64,000 bases of DNA from Tenebrio molitor. Taxonomy: Eukaryota; Arthropoda; Insecta; Coleoptera; Tenebrionidae. The notes under the pieces are model-generated. The model made no database searches. It had not been told where the DNA came from and was given only the letters and a program-made list of their open reading frames with translations. The stretch spans positions 1,178,001 to 1,242,000 of the forward strand of contig NC_091050.1 in NCBI RefSeq assembly GCF_963966145.1, in the 5' to 3' direction. Shown piece after piece: positions 1 through 12,800 of the stretch. The translations under genes and the position numbers were made by a program. Numbering within the stretch: position 1 is the first letter of the stretch; every line of letters starts with the position of its first letter.

Positions 1-447
1 ATCCGCGACAACATTGATCCAGAAGGACTCTACACCGACGACGAGATCTGGAGAGCTGTGGAAACCGCACACCTGAAGAAACTTGTTCCTGATTTGGACC
101 ACGAGATCACCGAAAACGGGTCCAACTTCAGTGTGGGGCAAAGACAACTGATTTGTCTGGCGAGGGCTCTCATCCGCAACAACAAGATCATCGTTTTGGA
201 CGAGGCCACAGCCAATATGGATCCAGAAACAGATGCTTTGATACACGAAACCATACGCAAGAATTTTGCAACGTGTACGGTCTTCACCATAGCGCACAAA
301 TTGCATTCCATTATCAATTCGGACAAAGTGATTGTCATGGACAAGGGACAAATCGTCGAATATGACCATCCTGACAATCTGCTCCAAAACAAAGATGGAA
401 TTTTCTACAACATGGTGAAGAAATCTGGACTTTTGCCGGTGTCGTGA
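1..447 (+). CDS. ABCC (MRP4-like) transporter, 3' end only
   Basis: This is the last exon of an ABC subfamily C exporter, cut by the left window edge; the frame is open from base 1 to the TGA at 445-447. The 148 residues cover the second nucleotide-binding domain after the Q-loop: IRDNIDP, the signature FSVGQRQ, Walker B IIVLDEATA with its catalytic Glu, the H-loop (TIAHKLH) and the C-terminal tail. All ATPase residues visible here are intact. The part shown closely resembles the end of the next gene (to 6491), and the stretch around Walker B is also near-identical in DNA to gene B (around 14250), so it belongs to the same tandem family and conversion between copies is possible. An AATAAA lies at 565-570. 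MRP4-like proteins of insects are plasma-membrane exporters of organic anions; the substrate here is unknown. Confidence 0.93.
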   Translation: MRDNIDPEGLYTDDEIWRAVETAHLKKLVPDLDHEITENGSNFSVGQRQLICLARALIRNNKIIVLDEATANMDPETDALIHETIRKNFATCTVFTIAHKLHSIINSDKVIVMDKGQIVEYDHPDNLLQNKDGIFYNMVKKSGLLPVS

Positions 448-2356
448 GTGTCATCGGAGATATTTATTGGAAACAGTTACGCAATTGATCATGTCTTGAT
501 ATTATTTCAAGTGGAAGTTGACGATTGGAGTAAAGTTATTAAGCAAACAGTTTGTTGTTGTTAGAATAAATCCAAATCCGCATTCTTTACACTTGAACTA
601 TGTACTTTATTATCCAACTCTTGGTGGCAAAATCAACACCATGCAAATTTATGCGAGATTTTTTTGATAAAAGACGACGCAATCTTGCCGGCGCCTCCAT
701 TAACGAGCTCAATTTCGACAATAAGATGCAAATTATGTAGAATTCTTATTTGTCGATCTCAATTTTTTGATGAATAAATTTAACCGTTATTATGGTTAAT
801 CTGAGACACCCACGGCATTATTATAAATTAAGTGCACGCGTTTACTTTAGTTGTTCGAAATTATTACGAGAAAGCGCGTTTCTACGTTTGGGTGCCCAAG
901 GGTCAAAAGTAAGTCAACCATATTTTCTTTTACCTTTGAAATTAGAACCTAAAACATCTACAAAAAGAACAACAAGAAGAAATTATGAACAAAATAATTA
1001 GGAATACTTGTAGTAATGTTTTGCAAAGACACTCTATTAAAAAAATAATATTTTTGGAAAATTTTAATAAAAAACCCAGTAAACAAGTAATGGTACTAAT
1101 CGAGAAGATTATTTTGCGATATCTAGACAAAAATAAGAGAGGAAAATTCAAAGCTTCCTTCACCAAAATCTTGCTTTCTACTCGGATAATTTCTGTGCAG
1201 ATTCTGAATATTTTGATTTGGTGGTACCACCAGAGAAATACAAGCTTCTGCGTGGTGCTCCGGATCGTTGATAATCACAAATTAAATCTAAAGACCTTGG
1301 TTGTCAACCTTCATCCCATTTATAACTGCTATTGTTGTGAACAGTCGAGAAAAAAAATTACATACATATTCTTGCACGTAGACATCATTAGTGAGTGCAG
1401 CAAGATTCTAACAGAAAGGAAAAAATGGTTCTTGTAATTGTAAGAGAAAAACATTAGCAATTGATTTCCAAAATTAAGATTTTTAACAGTTCCAATGAGC
1501 CAAGACGTCGATGCCTATCCGCAGGGTACTGATATTAGAAGGGACAAAGAGCAAAGAGTAATACTGTACTATTCTAGAAAGACTTGCAAGTGAAATCCTG
1601 AGCTGATTACAAAGACCAAAGAGAAGATCGACCAAGAAAAACAAAGCAAGAAAAAGTAGATTTTCAAATTTGTTACTTGTGGAAGAATAATCGACAACTG
1701 TAGAACCCAATCATCAATACGGTGACCAGGTTGTAGAATATTTTGCAAGAAGCTTAGACTGTAGTTTTGTAAAAAAAAAAATTAAAAAAATAATAGACAG
1801 AAAGCTTAAAACTTGAGAAGTTATGGTGAACTCTAAAGAAAAATGCTCGATTGTATTTTGTAAACATCTAGATTCCCTAGAATTGGAAACATGCAAAAAT
1901 TTAGAAAATTCAAAAAAAGTTATTGAGTTGACCCAAAATTTTGATTTTTGAAAAATGAGGAACTGTTTTAAAATGATTTAACATATCGCAAAATTGCTTC
2001 GGAAAAATCACTTTAGAACAATAATCCGCGCTATTCAAATTTCCTTACAGAACAAACATCGATGTTGTAGATAAATGCTTAAGTTAAGTAACATGAGACA
2101 AACGAAGTAAAACAAAAGAGAACAATGACGCATAAACAAATATTTAAATATAAGAGATTTTTCCAACAACCTACGTGAATCTGGTTGCGTCTTTCGAGCA
2201 ATAAATTAACATGACGACTTTCGTGTCATGACACCTGATTCCTTGACTTTAACCCATCCAAATCTAAGTAAGAGAAATAAAAACAAACATGTTAACGCCT
2301 TGGTTGGTATCTTTAGGGAGAAAGTGTGATCGCGGTAAAGATCCAGAAGTAACAAA
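448..2356. other. Intergenic spacer between two ABCC genes
   Basis: AT-rich DNA between the stop of the first ABCC gene and the start of the next. It holds the poly(A) signal of the upstream gene (565-570). A 150-codon open frame at 985-1437 is present but has no recognisable domain and a lysine/isoleucine-rich composition expected of AT-rich noncoding DNA. I see no RNA gene and no clear transposon here. Confidence 0.6.
565..570 (+). terminator. Poly(A) signal AATAAA of the first ABCC gene
   Basis: Canonical AATAAA 118 bp after the stop codon at 447, followed by T-rich sequence. No transcript data are available, so the cleavage site is not placed. Confidence 0.55.
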
Positions 2357-5300
2357 ATGGACCACAGTGCAAGACCACCGAAAGAAACAAACCCCAGAGA
2401 AACAACAAATCTCATTTCACTTTTCTCATTCTTGTAAGGACCTGCGAATTTTTAACTACGAGTAGTCTCCACTCTTGCTTTTCACAGCTACACTCTGAGA
2501 TTGTTCAGGAAAGGAGCGAAACGCGAATTGGAAGAGGAAGATCTGTACGAAGTCTTGTCCAAATGCAAGGCGAGTAAGTTGGGGGATCGAATGGAACAAG
2601 AATGGGAGAAGCAGAAAGAGAAAGGGAAGAAGAACTCGATTTTGCGGCTGGTGATGGCTTGCTACGGTGTAGAAATATTTTTGCTGGGGTTAACCCAGCT
2701 GGTCGAAAAGATCGCAGTGATGTAGCAACACCTTCTATTCTAGATCATTTCCACCGTTTGTAATTGTCTTTTTTAGAACTTTGCAACCGCACGCCTTGAG
2801 CAAATTAGTTTCTTACTTCAGCCCTGGCCAAACAGAAATGACTCGACAAGATCTCTATTTTTACTCCGGTCTCTTGATAGGAATCAATGTGGTAGATTGC
2901 ATTTATCACCACAACTACTATTTAGCTGTGCTAGAATTGCACGTCAAGATACGAGCAGCTTTTTCCTCTTTCATTTATAGAAAAACTTTAAAACTGAGTC
3001 CGGACCGCTTGGGAGACATCTCCATCGGAAAAATTGTCACACTCATCACCAAAGACGTTCCTTCTTTGGAAAACTTCTCATATTTAGTCAACGACATATG
3101 GCTTGCTTTTGCCAAAACTGCGATCGTTTGTTTCATCGTATACAGAAAAATCGGTGTGGCGGTTCTTGCAGGAGTCGGTTTCTTTGTCATCATTCTACCT
3201 CTTCAAGGTAAGTTACGAAGACGTTTGAAGCATCATCTTTTAAATAATTTCCAGTATATATGGGCACGTGGGCGGCTAAATTGCGAATGAAGATGTGCAA
3301 AAAGGTGGACGAGCGAATACAACTAACTCAGGAAATCTTGTCAGCGATCAGGATAATCAAAACGTACACTTGGGAAAAATTTTTCCACGGTAGAATTCTA
3401 GATTCCAGAATGTAATGTAGAAGAGCGTGATATGATGACGAACTAGATGTATTTTGATCGTTACAGGAAGGAAATTCGAAGCATGCACGCGATCTTCTAC
3501 TTGAAATTTATCATACTACAAATCGGGGCGTTGAACGGAAACATTGCCTTCTATCTTCTGATAATGACGTACAAGTGGCTTGGAAATCCCATCACAGCAG
3601 AAATCATCTACTTCATCGACAGTTGCTTCCAAATACTGACTCACACATTAGGCTTACGTTTCCCTTTGGCTATATCACAGATTGCGGAGATCACAACTTC
3701 GATCAAAAGAGTCGGAAATGTTTTGAAAGCTTTGGAGATAGAAGAAGCGCGGAAAGAGACCAACTTGGTGATCAAGCCGAAGGTCTTGGTCAAAGACGTC
3801 GATGTCACTTTCCGAAAGATCAAAATTCTTCATTCTGTCAATCTAGATCTCGAAATGGGAGTCACTCTAGTGACTGGATCCGTAGGAAGCGGGAAAAGCT
3901 TCTTGCTGAAGACCATCCTCCAGGATTACGAATGTTCAAGTGGCAGTGTCGTCACCCAAGGACGTGTGTCGTACGCGTCCCAAGAACCCTGGCTCTTTCC
4001 TTCTTCCATCAAACAGAACATCCTGTTTGGGGAAAAATACGACGACGCTCGGTACCAAGAGGTACTCAAAGTGTGCGCTTTGGTGTACGATTTGGACCTG
4101 CTCGTAGCTGGAGACAGTACCATCGTCGAAGATCGAGGAATCAATTTGAGCAAAGGACAACAAGCTAGAATCAATCTAGCCCGCGCGGTCTACAAAGACG
4201 CGGAAATATATCTCTTGGATGATTGCCTCTCAGCTCTGGACGCTCACGTCACCGACTTCATATTCAAAGAGTGCATACAGAAGTTTTTGCAAAACAAACT
4301 GGTCATTTTTGTCAGTCATAATGTCAGTCACGTCAAAGAGGTGGACAATGTTGCGATCATGCACCACGGAACGATCACGTCTTTTGTCAAGTCGGCGGAG
4401 ATCTCAGAAAAAGACATTTTGGAAGAGATCATTGACGATGCGATTGTTGAAGAACGTGAAGAGACCGAACTGATTACTGAGACAACTAAAGAAAGGAAAG
4501 TGTATCAAGAAGTGAAGAAGAAAGGAGAGGTGGACTTCGCCGTGTACAAAAAATACGTACAGTATGGTGGAGGGATTGTTGCATTTATTTATGTCATTTT
4601 GGCGTATGGGGTGGCACAGTTCGTTCAGAGCTATGGTGACAAATTAGTCAGTCAATGGTAGTATTGTCCAATGGTTAGGGAAAAAAGTCTAATTCTAATT
4701 CTAGGGTGAATCTAGAACAGAAGATTTCCAATTTCTCTTTGTACAACGAGACCACAGAAGAATCAGAAAGCGAACTAGCCACAGAACGTGACTACGTCCT
4801 CTACCTGCTTGCCGCAATGATCATTTTGACCACAGTTTTCAATTTGGGTCGCACCTTCGGCTTCTACACCGTGATGAGACGCGCCTCGATCAATATCCAC
4901 AAACACATGATAACCAACGTGATGAACGCGACGATGCAATTTTTCGACTCCAACTTCATCGGCAACATCTTGAACAGGTTCTCCAAAGATCTGACCGTCA
5001 TCGACGAGCATCTACCCTTCATATTCCACCAAGTCTTTAGAGTAACCCTGGTACTGATTTTGTTGACAATGTGGTTCACCACTCCGATTCCAGACCTTCT
5101 TGGTGATAATAGGCGTGATGGTCTTGATCGCAACCGTCAACACGTTCTTCCTTCTACCGACGTTCTTGTTTCTGGGGGTGTTGCTAATCCTGAGAGTCTA
5201 CTATCTCAAAACTGCGCGCAGTTTGAAGAGGCTGGATGCCACAAGTGAGGTATCTAGATGTGGGTTGTCCTACCATTAATCATTTAGCCCGTAGTCCCGT

Positions 5301-6491
5301 TGTTGGCCACCTGAACGCCACTCTTGAGGGTCTTACTACGATCAGAGCGTGCAAAGCTGAGACAATCTTGAGGGATGAGTTCGATCGCCATCAAGATCTG
5401 TACACTTCTGCGACCTACGTCTTCTACTGTTCTTCGAGAGCGTTCGCGTTCTTACTCGACATGCTTTGTTTGATTTTTATATCAACTATTATAGTGAGGT
5501 TTGCGGTTCTCGACGAGGGTAAGTCATCTAGATCTCTATCTTGTAAAATTTTTTTTAGTAGAAGTGTCTTGCAGAAATCCCAGCAGGTAGCGTTGGCCTC
5601 GCTATATCGCAAGCGCTTAGAATGACAGGCAATTTGCAATGGGGGATCAGGATATGGGCGGAGATGGAAAACTCGATGACTTCAGTGGAACGAGTCCTGG
5701 AATACACCGACGTAAAGCAAGAGAGTGTGCAAGGACAAGCTTTGGACAATTGGCCACAAAAAGGAACTGTCAAATACGAGAACGTGTACTTGTCGTACAA
5801 CAGCTCCGACGAGTACGTCTTAAAAAAGATAAACTTCACGGTCAATCCTGAAGAGAAAATCGGAATCGTTGGTAGAACAGGAGCTGGCAAGTCGTCGATC
5901 ATCTCCACTTTGTTCCGATTGTACGACGTCGAAGGAACAATCACGATTGACGGCGTTGACACAAAATCGCTAACACTGGATTTCCTCAGGAAGCAGATTT
6001 CTATAATCCCTCAAGATCCAGTTTTGTTCACTGGTACCATCCGCGACAATATCGACCCCGAAGGACTCTACACCGACGACGAGATCTGGACGGCTGTGGA
6101 AACTGCACACCTGAAGAAACTGGTTCCTAGTTTGGACCACGAAATCACCGAAAACGGGTCCAACTTCAGTGTGGGGCAAAGACAATTGATTTGTCTGGCG
6201 AGGGCTCTCATCCGCAACAACAAGATTATCGTTTTGGACGAGGCTACGGCCAGCATGGATCCGGAAACTGACGCTTTGATCTACGACACAATTCACAAGA
6301 ATTTTGCGGCTTGTACTGTGGTCACCATAGCGCACAAGTTGCACTCGATTATAGATGCCGATAAAGTGATCGTCATGGACAAAGGGGAAATTGTGGAATG
6401 TGACGATCCAGGCACCTTGTTGAAAAACAAAGAGGGTCTGTTCTACAAGATGGTCAAAAAGTCGGGACTTTTGACGGCAATGGTGTCGTGA
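2357..6491 (+). CDS. ABCC (MRP4-like) exporter, gene A, nine exons
   Basis: Exons by GT-AG borders and alignment with the paralogs: 2357-2433, 2488-2721, 2777-3207, 3255-3411, 3467-4657, 4705-5041, 5094-5244, 5288-5518, 5575-6491. They sum to 3726 nt, a clean 1241-aa frame, the usual MRP4 size with no extra N-terminal TMD0. Order: first transmembrane domain (about 90-380), NBD1 (about 410-610; Walker A VTGSVGSGKS, Q-loop SQEPW, signature LSKGQ, Walker B YLLDDCLSALD), second transmembrane domain, NBD2 (about 1000-1225; Walker A GRTGAGKS, signature FSVGQ, Walker B IIVLDEATA, H-loop AHKLH). NBD1 has Asp where NBD2 has the catalytic Glu, the asymmetry normal for ABCC proteins. The start is supported by a 77-nt first exon conserved in genes B and C. 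The closest Drosophila type is the l(2)03659/MRP4 group. It is probably a plasma-membrane exporter of conjugates; the substrate is not inferable. Confidence 0.93.
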
Positions 6492-6589
6492 AGTGCCACA
6501 TTACAGATGTGGATTTTTAATTTGTAGATTAGTATCTTGTTAATTTTAGTTTACTGTGCCTTGAAGACAAAACATCATGTTCAAATTAA

Positions 6590-6595
6590 AATAAA
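6590..6595 (+). terminator. Poly(A) signal AATAAA of ABCC gene A
   Basis: AATAAA 99 bp after the stop of gene A, followed by a T-rich run, as in the upstream paralog. Confidence 0.5.
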
Positions 6596-7041
6596 ACTTT
6601 GTTTTTGTATGGTAGATATCAAGAAAAAATCAGTTTTTAAAATTTCTTAAAATATAAGAACCCAGATTCCTTTGGCCAAAAGAATCACATTACAATATCC
6701 TAAGCTTCCGAATAGCAAAAACATTTAAAAATTTTACCACTTATTGACATAGAAGCAAGAAACCAAAGAAAAATTTCTGACGTTAAGATATTTAGTTCAA
6801 CAATGCTGAAGGGCTTTAATGTTTTCTAAAAAAACGGAAACCACTTCGCAAAATATCTTAACCAATCGACTGAAAGCTCTGGGATTAGACCCTTGTAGAG
6901 TGATTGCCAGCTGTCATTGCGCCATATTTGTCAGTTACATATTTACGATATCGGAAAAGTATTCTGCTATAAACCCATGACTAAGATATGGTCTATAAAA
7001 CCAAAATTTTTCCATCTGTATAAATCTGCATAAATCACGGA

Positions 7042-7330
7042 TGTAGTACCAAAGCGCCCCGTACTAACCCTTTCGAAGCGCTACCGTCACCAGCGAGAAT
7101 CTAATCGTTGGGCCCCTACCCTCACATCAGCTGCGCGCCGTCGGAGCGTGCCGGACCATCCCCAGCCAGGCTATAAAAGGACGCATGGACGCATGGACGC
7201 ATGGACAATTAATCATTATTCATTCATTATTAAATCATTATTCATTTGATCATTCGAACTCCCTCAAGAGTCTCACCACAAACCTTTGTTAACTTTGTTT
7301 ACCTTTATGTAAATAAACGATTTACAACAC
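7042..7330 (+). mobile_element. Possible solo LTR or orphan pol II promoter
   Basis: This GC-richer island begins TGTAGTACC and carries a TATA box (CTATAAAAGG, about 7170-7180), a 10-bp unit ACGCATGGAC repeated three times just after it, and an AATAAA about 130 bp downstream. Promoter plus poly(A) signal in a few hundred bases is the layout of a retrotransposon LTR. A stretch beyond 7330 containing CAACGTGGGGC resembles sequence that often follows an LTR. No second LTR, gag or pol is present, and the borders are not certain. It could instead be a short unannotated transcription unit. Confidence 0.35.
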
Positions 7331-7403
7331 AAATAATGTTAAAAGTGACTCCACAACGTGGGGCATAATGTTAAACATCTAAATAATAAGGGACCTACAT
7401 ATA

Positions 7404-8379
7404 CAGGGTGTCAGCTAAGAATTTCGAGCCTAATATCTCGGTTATTTGCCAACGGATTTTTATGAAATTTAAAATGCAGATATTTTAGACCGTGAAGGTT
7501 CAATTAGTGATAATAAAATTACCTCAAGTTAAAAATGAAATTTTAACACATGTTTCCTTTATCGAAAATTATGCGCGATTATTATTAGATTGTTAAACAT
7601 TAAAAAATAGGGGTCTACACAAACAATTAAGTAAATCACTTGTCTGATTCAACGAAAAGATTAGATTTTTTTGTTAAAAATTTAATGTAAAATTTGAAGG
7701 TATTTGAGCAGTTACCTTTTGAAACAATTGATGATTAATTGCCAAGCAACATTTTGTACACTCTTTAAAGTCTGTCAAAATTGGGCGCACTTTATTAGAA
7801 ACGTCAAATTGTGAAAATTTGTTGAAAATGCTCTAAAAATAGACTACAGCGGCAGAAATTTCAATATTGTTGAAAAAGGAAAAAAATTTCGCTTATGGAA
7901 AGTGTAAGAACTTCAATGAATTAAAGCATCCAGTATAATAAATTACGTCCAAATGTTGTCTTTAACTTTGTAAGTGTTTGTAAGGTTAGCAAGATAAACG
8001 TCACATATGTCACCTGCGCTTCTGCGAAAAGGGATGACCAAAATTCTGCAAAATTGGGCGTTTGTTTCATACGCGTCTACGTTTTTGCATTTGCAGCCAC
8101 GTTTAACACAATTTTTTGCTTTTTTCTTGCAAACCAGACGTCTTTCAAGGACCAGTTTTTCCCTACAGCATTTTTTATTGACTATCAATTTTTTATGTAA
8201 ATCTTAATTGATTCAACATTTTAAAAAGGCATGTAAAAATTACGTTTTTAAGACTTGGGTGATTGCATTAATGGGATTTTATTCTTCACCGTCTAAAATA
8301 TCTGCATTTTAAATTTCACAAAAATCCGCTGGAAAATAACTGAGTTATTAGGCTCGAAAGTCTTAGCTGAGACACCCTG
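7404..8379. mobile_element. Non-autonomous DNA transposon with ~97-bp terminal inverted repeats
   Basis: The left end CAGGGTGTCAGC and the right end GCTGAGACACCCTG are flanked by TA (7402-7403 and 8380-8381). The terminal inverted repeats extend about 97 bp at roughly 90% match (7403-7499 against 8283-8380), including the shared block GAAATTTAAAATGCAGATAT. No transposase frame is visible inside. The TA duplication and CAGGG termini point to a Tc1/mariner-like or similar TA-targeting superfamily, which is inference. Confidence 0.75.
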
Positions 8380-9843
8380 TATATGATCCTTAAGAATATT
8401 TTTGGAAGCTTGACGATATTACATAAAAATATCTACGGAATCACTATGAAGTGAAGACAATTATCTAAATCTTTTATGTATCTCAGACACCATAAAAAAT
8501 ATTTTTCAATGGAAACTTAAGTCTTCTATGTATTTTTCATGATGTCATAGTGATACAATTCTCTTTGGTAGAAGAACGTTCTTACAGAAACTTTTTTCTT
8601 TTTAGTGAACTGAAATTGTTCAAATATGCGAAATGAAATTGATTGTATTTATTTGTGGAAATTCTACCAAAGAGCGTAGCTTTCTCTTCAAAACACGTTT
8701 CAAAAATGACAGCCAATGAAGCAGCGAAAGTATGAAAGTGATGAAAATTCAAACAACTTTTGTAGAGATCTAGAAAAAAACATGCCAAAGGAAGAACTCA
8801 ATAATGAATATGCTAGAATAGATGTAGAATGTGTTGTGGGATAAAATATGCAAAAACAACACTAGTTGTGCTAAAATAGGTTTCAGACATATTTTTTTAG
8901 AAGCAATGCAGGAAAATCTTGATTTTGAGGAATCTCCACCAAACCGTTTGATTTTCAGCTTGAACTAGCAAATTAATCTGTTTGGCAAGGTCTGGTATCC
9001 TTGCAACAATTATGATTTCGAACAAATCTTCTATCAAAACAACGGCTCCACCCAGAGCTTTGAAACAAGACGAAATTAATTTTCTTTCAGCAAGGTGCTG
9101 CTTTGAATCTTGACGACCACTTAAGTTGTTCCTAATTTCATAAACGCCGATTAGTAATAATTTAGGTTCGCTGTAGTTCCAGGAAATTTGATTAAACCAG
9201 TTAAAAGTTCAGTTCTGTTGGGAAGTTGCGTCTTGAAAAAGTAACCTTGTTGTTGTAATTTTTCTGAATAAACTAGTGACTCACGTACAATTTAGTAAGT
9301 ACACCAATGTGTCTTTTTAAGTCGCGCTAACTTGCCGAATTTGTGTTAACTCAAATACTATTTGGCATAATCCTTTGAAAATAAAGTAGGACGATTACGA
9401 CAACAGTTTTTTTTATTTGTATAAATAGAATGAACAATACCCACAAACCCAAAGTCGCTTCGTGTGTATCTAGGGCTTAAGCTTTGAACAAAAAATAACG
9501 ATTCTTTGTCGTCAACTCTGTCGTAATTATTTGTACAATGATACCATAAAGCAAGCATTGAACTATTAATAAGTAAACCGATACAAAACAAATCATGAAA
9601 AATCGGAAGAATCGGTTGTATTGAAGATGTGCTAAACGCAATAAACTTCCGAGATTTTTTTTTTTGGCTCAGACACACTTGATAAGAAAAATCTGAATTG
9701 GGAACAAGACGAATTGTTTGATAATGAACGAAAATGTACTATTTGATTTGTTAATACTTGTTTGCTTGGATTTCTATAAATGTTCCGAAAAGATAGAACG
9801 TTGTCTTTTAATATAATGGTAGCGACAGGTAGTGTACGGTAAG

Positions 9844-12800
9844 ATGGACCATTTGGAGAAGCAACAGCGAAAAAGTCACCCTCGTGATCGCAACAACATC
9901 ATCTCAAACATCTTCTTCCTGTATGAGCCTTCACTCCAAACAGTCAAATTTTTAATCCTCTTGCTTCCAGTTACGCAATCAAACTGTTCACGAAAGGCTA
10001 CAAAAAAGATCTAGAAGAGAGCGACTTGTACGAGGTGTTACACGACTACCGATCGAAGAAACTGGGCGACGAGTTGGAAGCAGAATGGGACAAGCAAAAG
10101 AAGAATCGAAAAAATCTGTCAGTGGTTCGATTGATGTTAAGATGTTACGGCCCTTCGTACCTCTTACTCGGCTTCATGCAACTCTTGATCAACATGTGTA
10201 ACATGTGAGCCCCAAAATGACAATCAGAACAAGCAATGTCAAGCATTTCTTGCAGATTGACTCAGCCGTATGCTTTGGGCAAACTCGTCTCGTACTTCAC
10301 GCCCGGTCAGACCGACTTGACCAAACAAGACGCTTGTTTCTATGCGGCGGTCGTGATCGGGTTCAACTTGTTCGAACGTCTGTACAAGCACAACTACTTC
10401 CTTTTGTTGGGAGGATTCGGGATCAAAGTGCGAGCAGCTTTCTGCTCCTTCATGTACAGAAAAGCGCTCAAGCTGAGTCCCGCCCACTTGGGAGACTTCA
10501 CCATAGGGAAGATCGTCACTCTGATCACCAAAGACGTGGACTGTTTCGAAGCTTTCGTCGATTTCGGAAACGACATCTGGATCGGAGTGATCAAGACGTT
10601 GGTCACTTCTGTCATCCTCTACATGCGAATTGGAGTAGCTTCTTTGGCAGGTGTCGGGTTCTTTCTGCTGGTGATGCCGGTGCAGGGTAAGTGAAGACGT
10701 CGAGTCTTGTCTTTGCTGATGAACATTTCCAGTGTATCTTGGGATGTTGGTGACTTCGATGAAAATGAAAATGTGCAAGAAGACAGACGAGAGGTTGCAA
10801 ATCACTCAAGAGACTTTGTCGGCAATCAGAATCATCAAGATGTACACTTGGGAGAAAATTTTTGACTCGAAGATCTCCACTGCCAGAAAGTGAGTACCTA
10901 CCAAACAATTTTCCCGAGCTCACTGGCGCGTCTTTGCAGGAAAGAAGTGAACACAACTTACAAAATTTTCTTCATCAGATTTCTGATTATTACAATCGGG
11001 AGTGTAAACTCTCACGTAGCCTTCTACCTCATGTTCATGACTTACATTTGGCTTGGAAATACCATCACAGCAGAGACTGTCTACTTCATTCTTGGAACGT
11101 TCCAAGCTCTGACCTACGGTCTCACCATACTGTTCCCCATAGGTGTGTACCAGACTGCTGAGCTGAGATCTGCTATTAAGCGAATAGGACAAGTGGTGAA
11201 AGCGATCGAAATCGAAGCAGAAGAACCGACCCAGCACATCTCGATTCTTCCAAAGATTCATCTGAAAAACGTGACGGTGTCAATCCGGAACAACAAGATT
11301 CTACAAAACGTAGAACTAAACATAGACAGAGGTTTGACTCTAATCACTGGACCTGTAGGAAGCGGCAAAACGTTTCTCTTGAAGACCATCTTGCAAGACT
11401 ACAAACCAGAAGAAGGGAGTTTGACGATCCAAGGTACTATATCGTACGCCAGTCAAGAACCGTGGCTGTTTCCCTCGTCCATCAAGCAAAACATCCTGTT
11501 TGGTCAGAAGTACGACGAGAAGCGCTACAACGAAGTGTTGAAGATTTGCGCGTTGATCTACGACTTGGAACTGTTGGAATCTGGTGACAACACCATCGTC
11601 GAAGACCGCGGGATCAACTTGAGCAAAGGCCAACAAGCTAGAATCAATCTAGCCAGAGCGATTTACAAAGACAGCGACATCTACCTCTTGGACGACTCTT
11701 TGGCAGCACTGGACGCACACGTCAGTTCCTTCATTTTCAAAGAGTGCATCTTGCGGTTCTTGAAGGACAAACTGGTGGTTCTGGTCAGTCATAACGTGGA
11801 CTACGTGAAAAACGCTGACGCTACTGTCGTTTTGCAAAACGGCAGAGTGGAACAGTGCGGGAAACTGACGGAACTGAACGAGAACGAATTTTCGCCGCCT
11901 GACGACGACACCAAGAACGTGCGCGACGGTGACATCGAAGAAGAAGCTCCGAGTGAAGAGACCAAGCTCATCACGGAGACCACCACTGAGAGGAAAGTGT
12001 ACCACGAGGAGAAGAAATCGGGCGAGGTTGACTCAGCCGTTTACAAAAAGTACATAAGATTCGGTGGTGGGTTCTTCGCCTTCTTCCTAGTCTTTTGCAT
12101 ATTCGTAGCGGCGCAGGTTGTGATGAGCTACACGGACAAACTAGTAAGCGACTGGTAGGTATCTCGACAACTAGTCGACAAAAATGACCATGACGATTTC
12201 AGGGTGAATTTGGAAGAAAAGATCTTCAATTATACAGTCGCAAATGCAACTAATTCGACGGAAGATGAGGAACTGCAGCAACAACGAACCAAAATGTTTT
12301 ACATGTACAGTTTTATGACGGTTGCTACAGCAGTCACGTCGCTGGGCCGAGTTGTTGGACTGTTGTTGTTTGGCAGAAGCGCAGCGATGAAGCTCCACAA
12401 ATACATGATCTCGACGATTGTCAACGCATCGATGCGATTTTTCGACACCAATTTCATCGGCAACATTTTGAATAGGTTTTCTAAAGATCTGACAACTGTG
12501 GATGACGCGATACCGTTCGCTTTTTACCACGTTTTTAGAGTGAGTCAAAATGACAAACCAAGCGGTTGAGGAAAACTTCCAAAAGCGGAAAATCATATAC
12601 TCAGAAAGTAGCTTAAATCGATACACTCAGCTTTTAAAATGAACCAAATTGGAAGCTATGAATCGTAAGCTGGGCTGGCGTTGGAAAAACTAAACCGTTT
12701 AGAACAGTGTAAAGTTTGAATTTCCCGCGCTTTGACACGAATGACATTTGTTTATGTTTAATCAGGACATAATTGAACATGATTGTTTTCAGCAAAGGGT

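Larger units (their letters stand above)
6600..9843. other. Intergenic region with transposon remains
   Basis: A spacer of 3.2 kb between ABCC genes A and B. It contains an LTR-like promoter segment (about 7042-7330) and a 976-bp long-terminal-inverted-repeat element (7404-8379), listed separately. From 8380 to 9843 I see only AT-rich sequence; the open frames there (for example minus strand 9358-9678) have no recognisable domain. Confidence 0.6.

Noticed and set aside
985..1437. 150-codon open frame on the + strand
   Set aside because: Composition is that of AT-rich spacer, there are no recognisable motifs, no paralog upstream of genes B or C, and no splice partners.
9358..9678. 106-codon frame on the minus strand before gene B
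   Set aside because: No domain, low-complexity sequence, no conservation in the other ABCC spacers.
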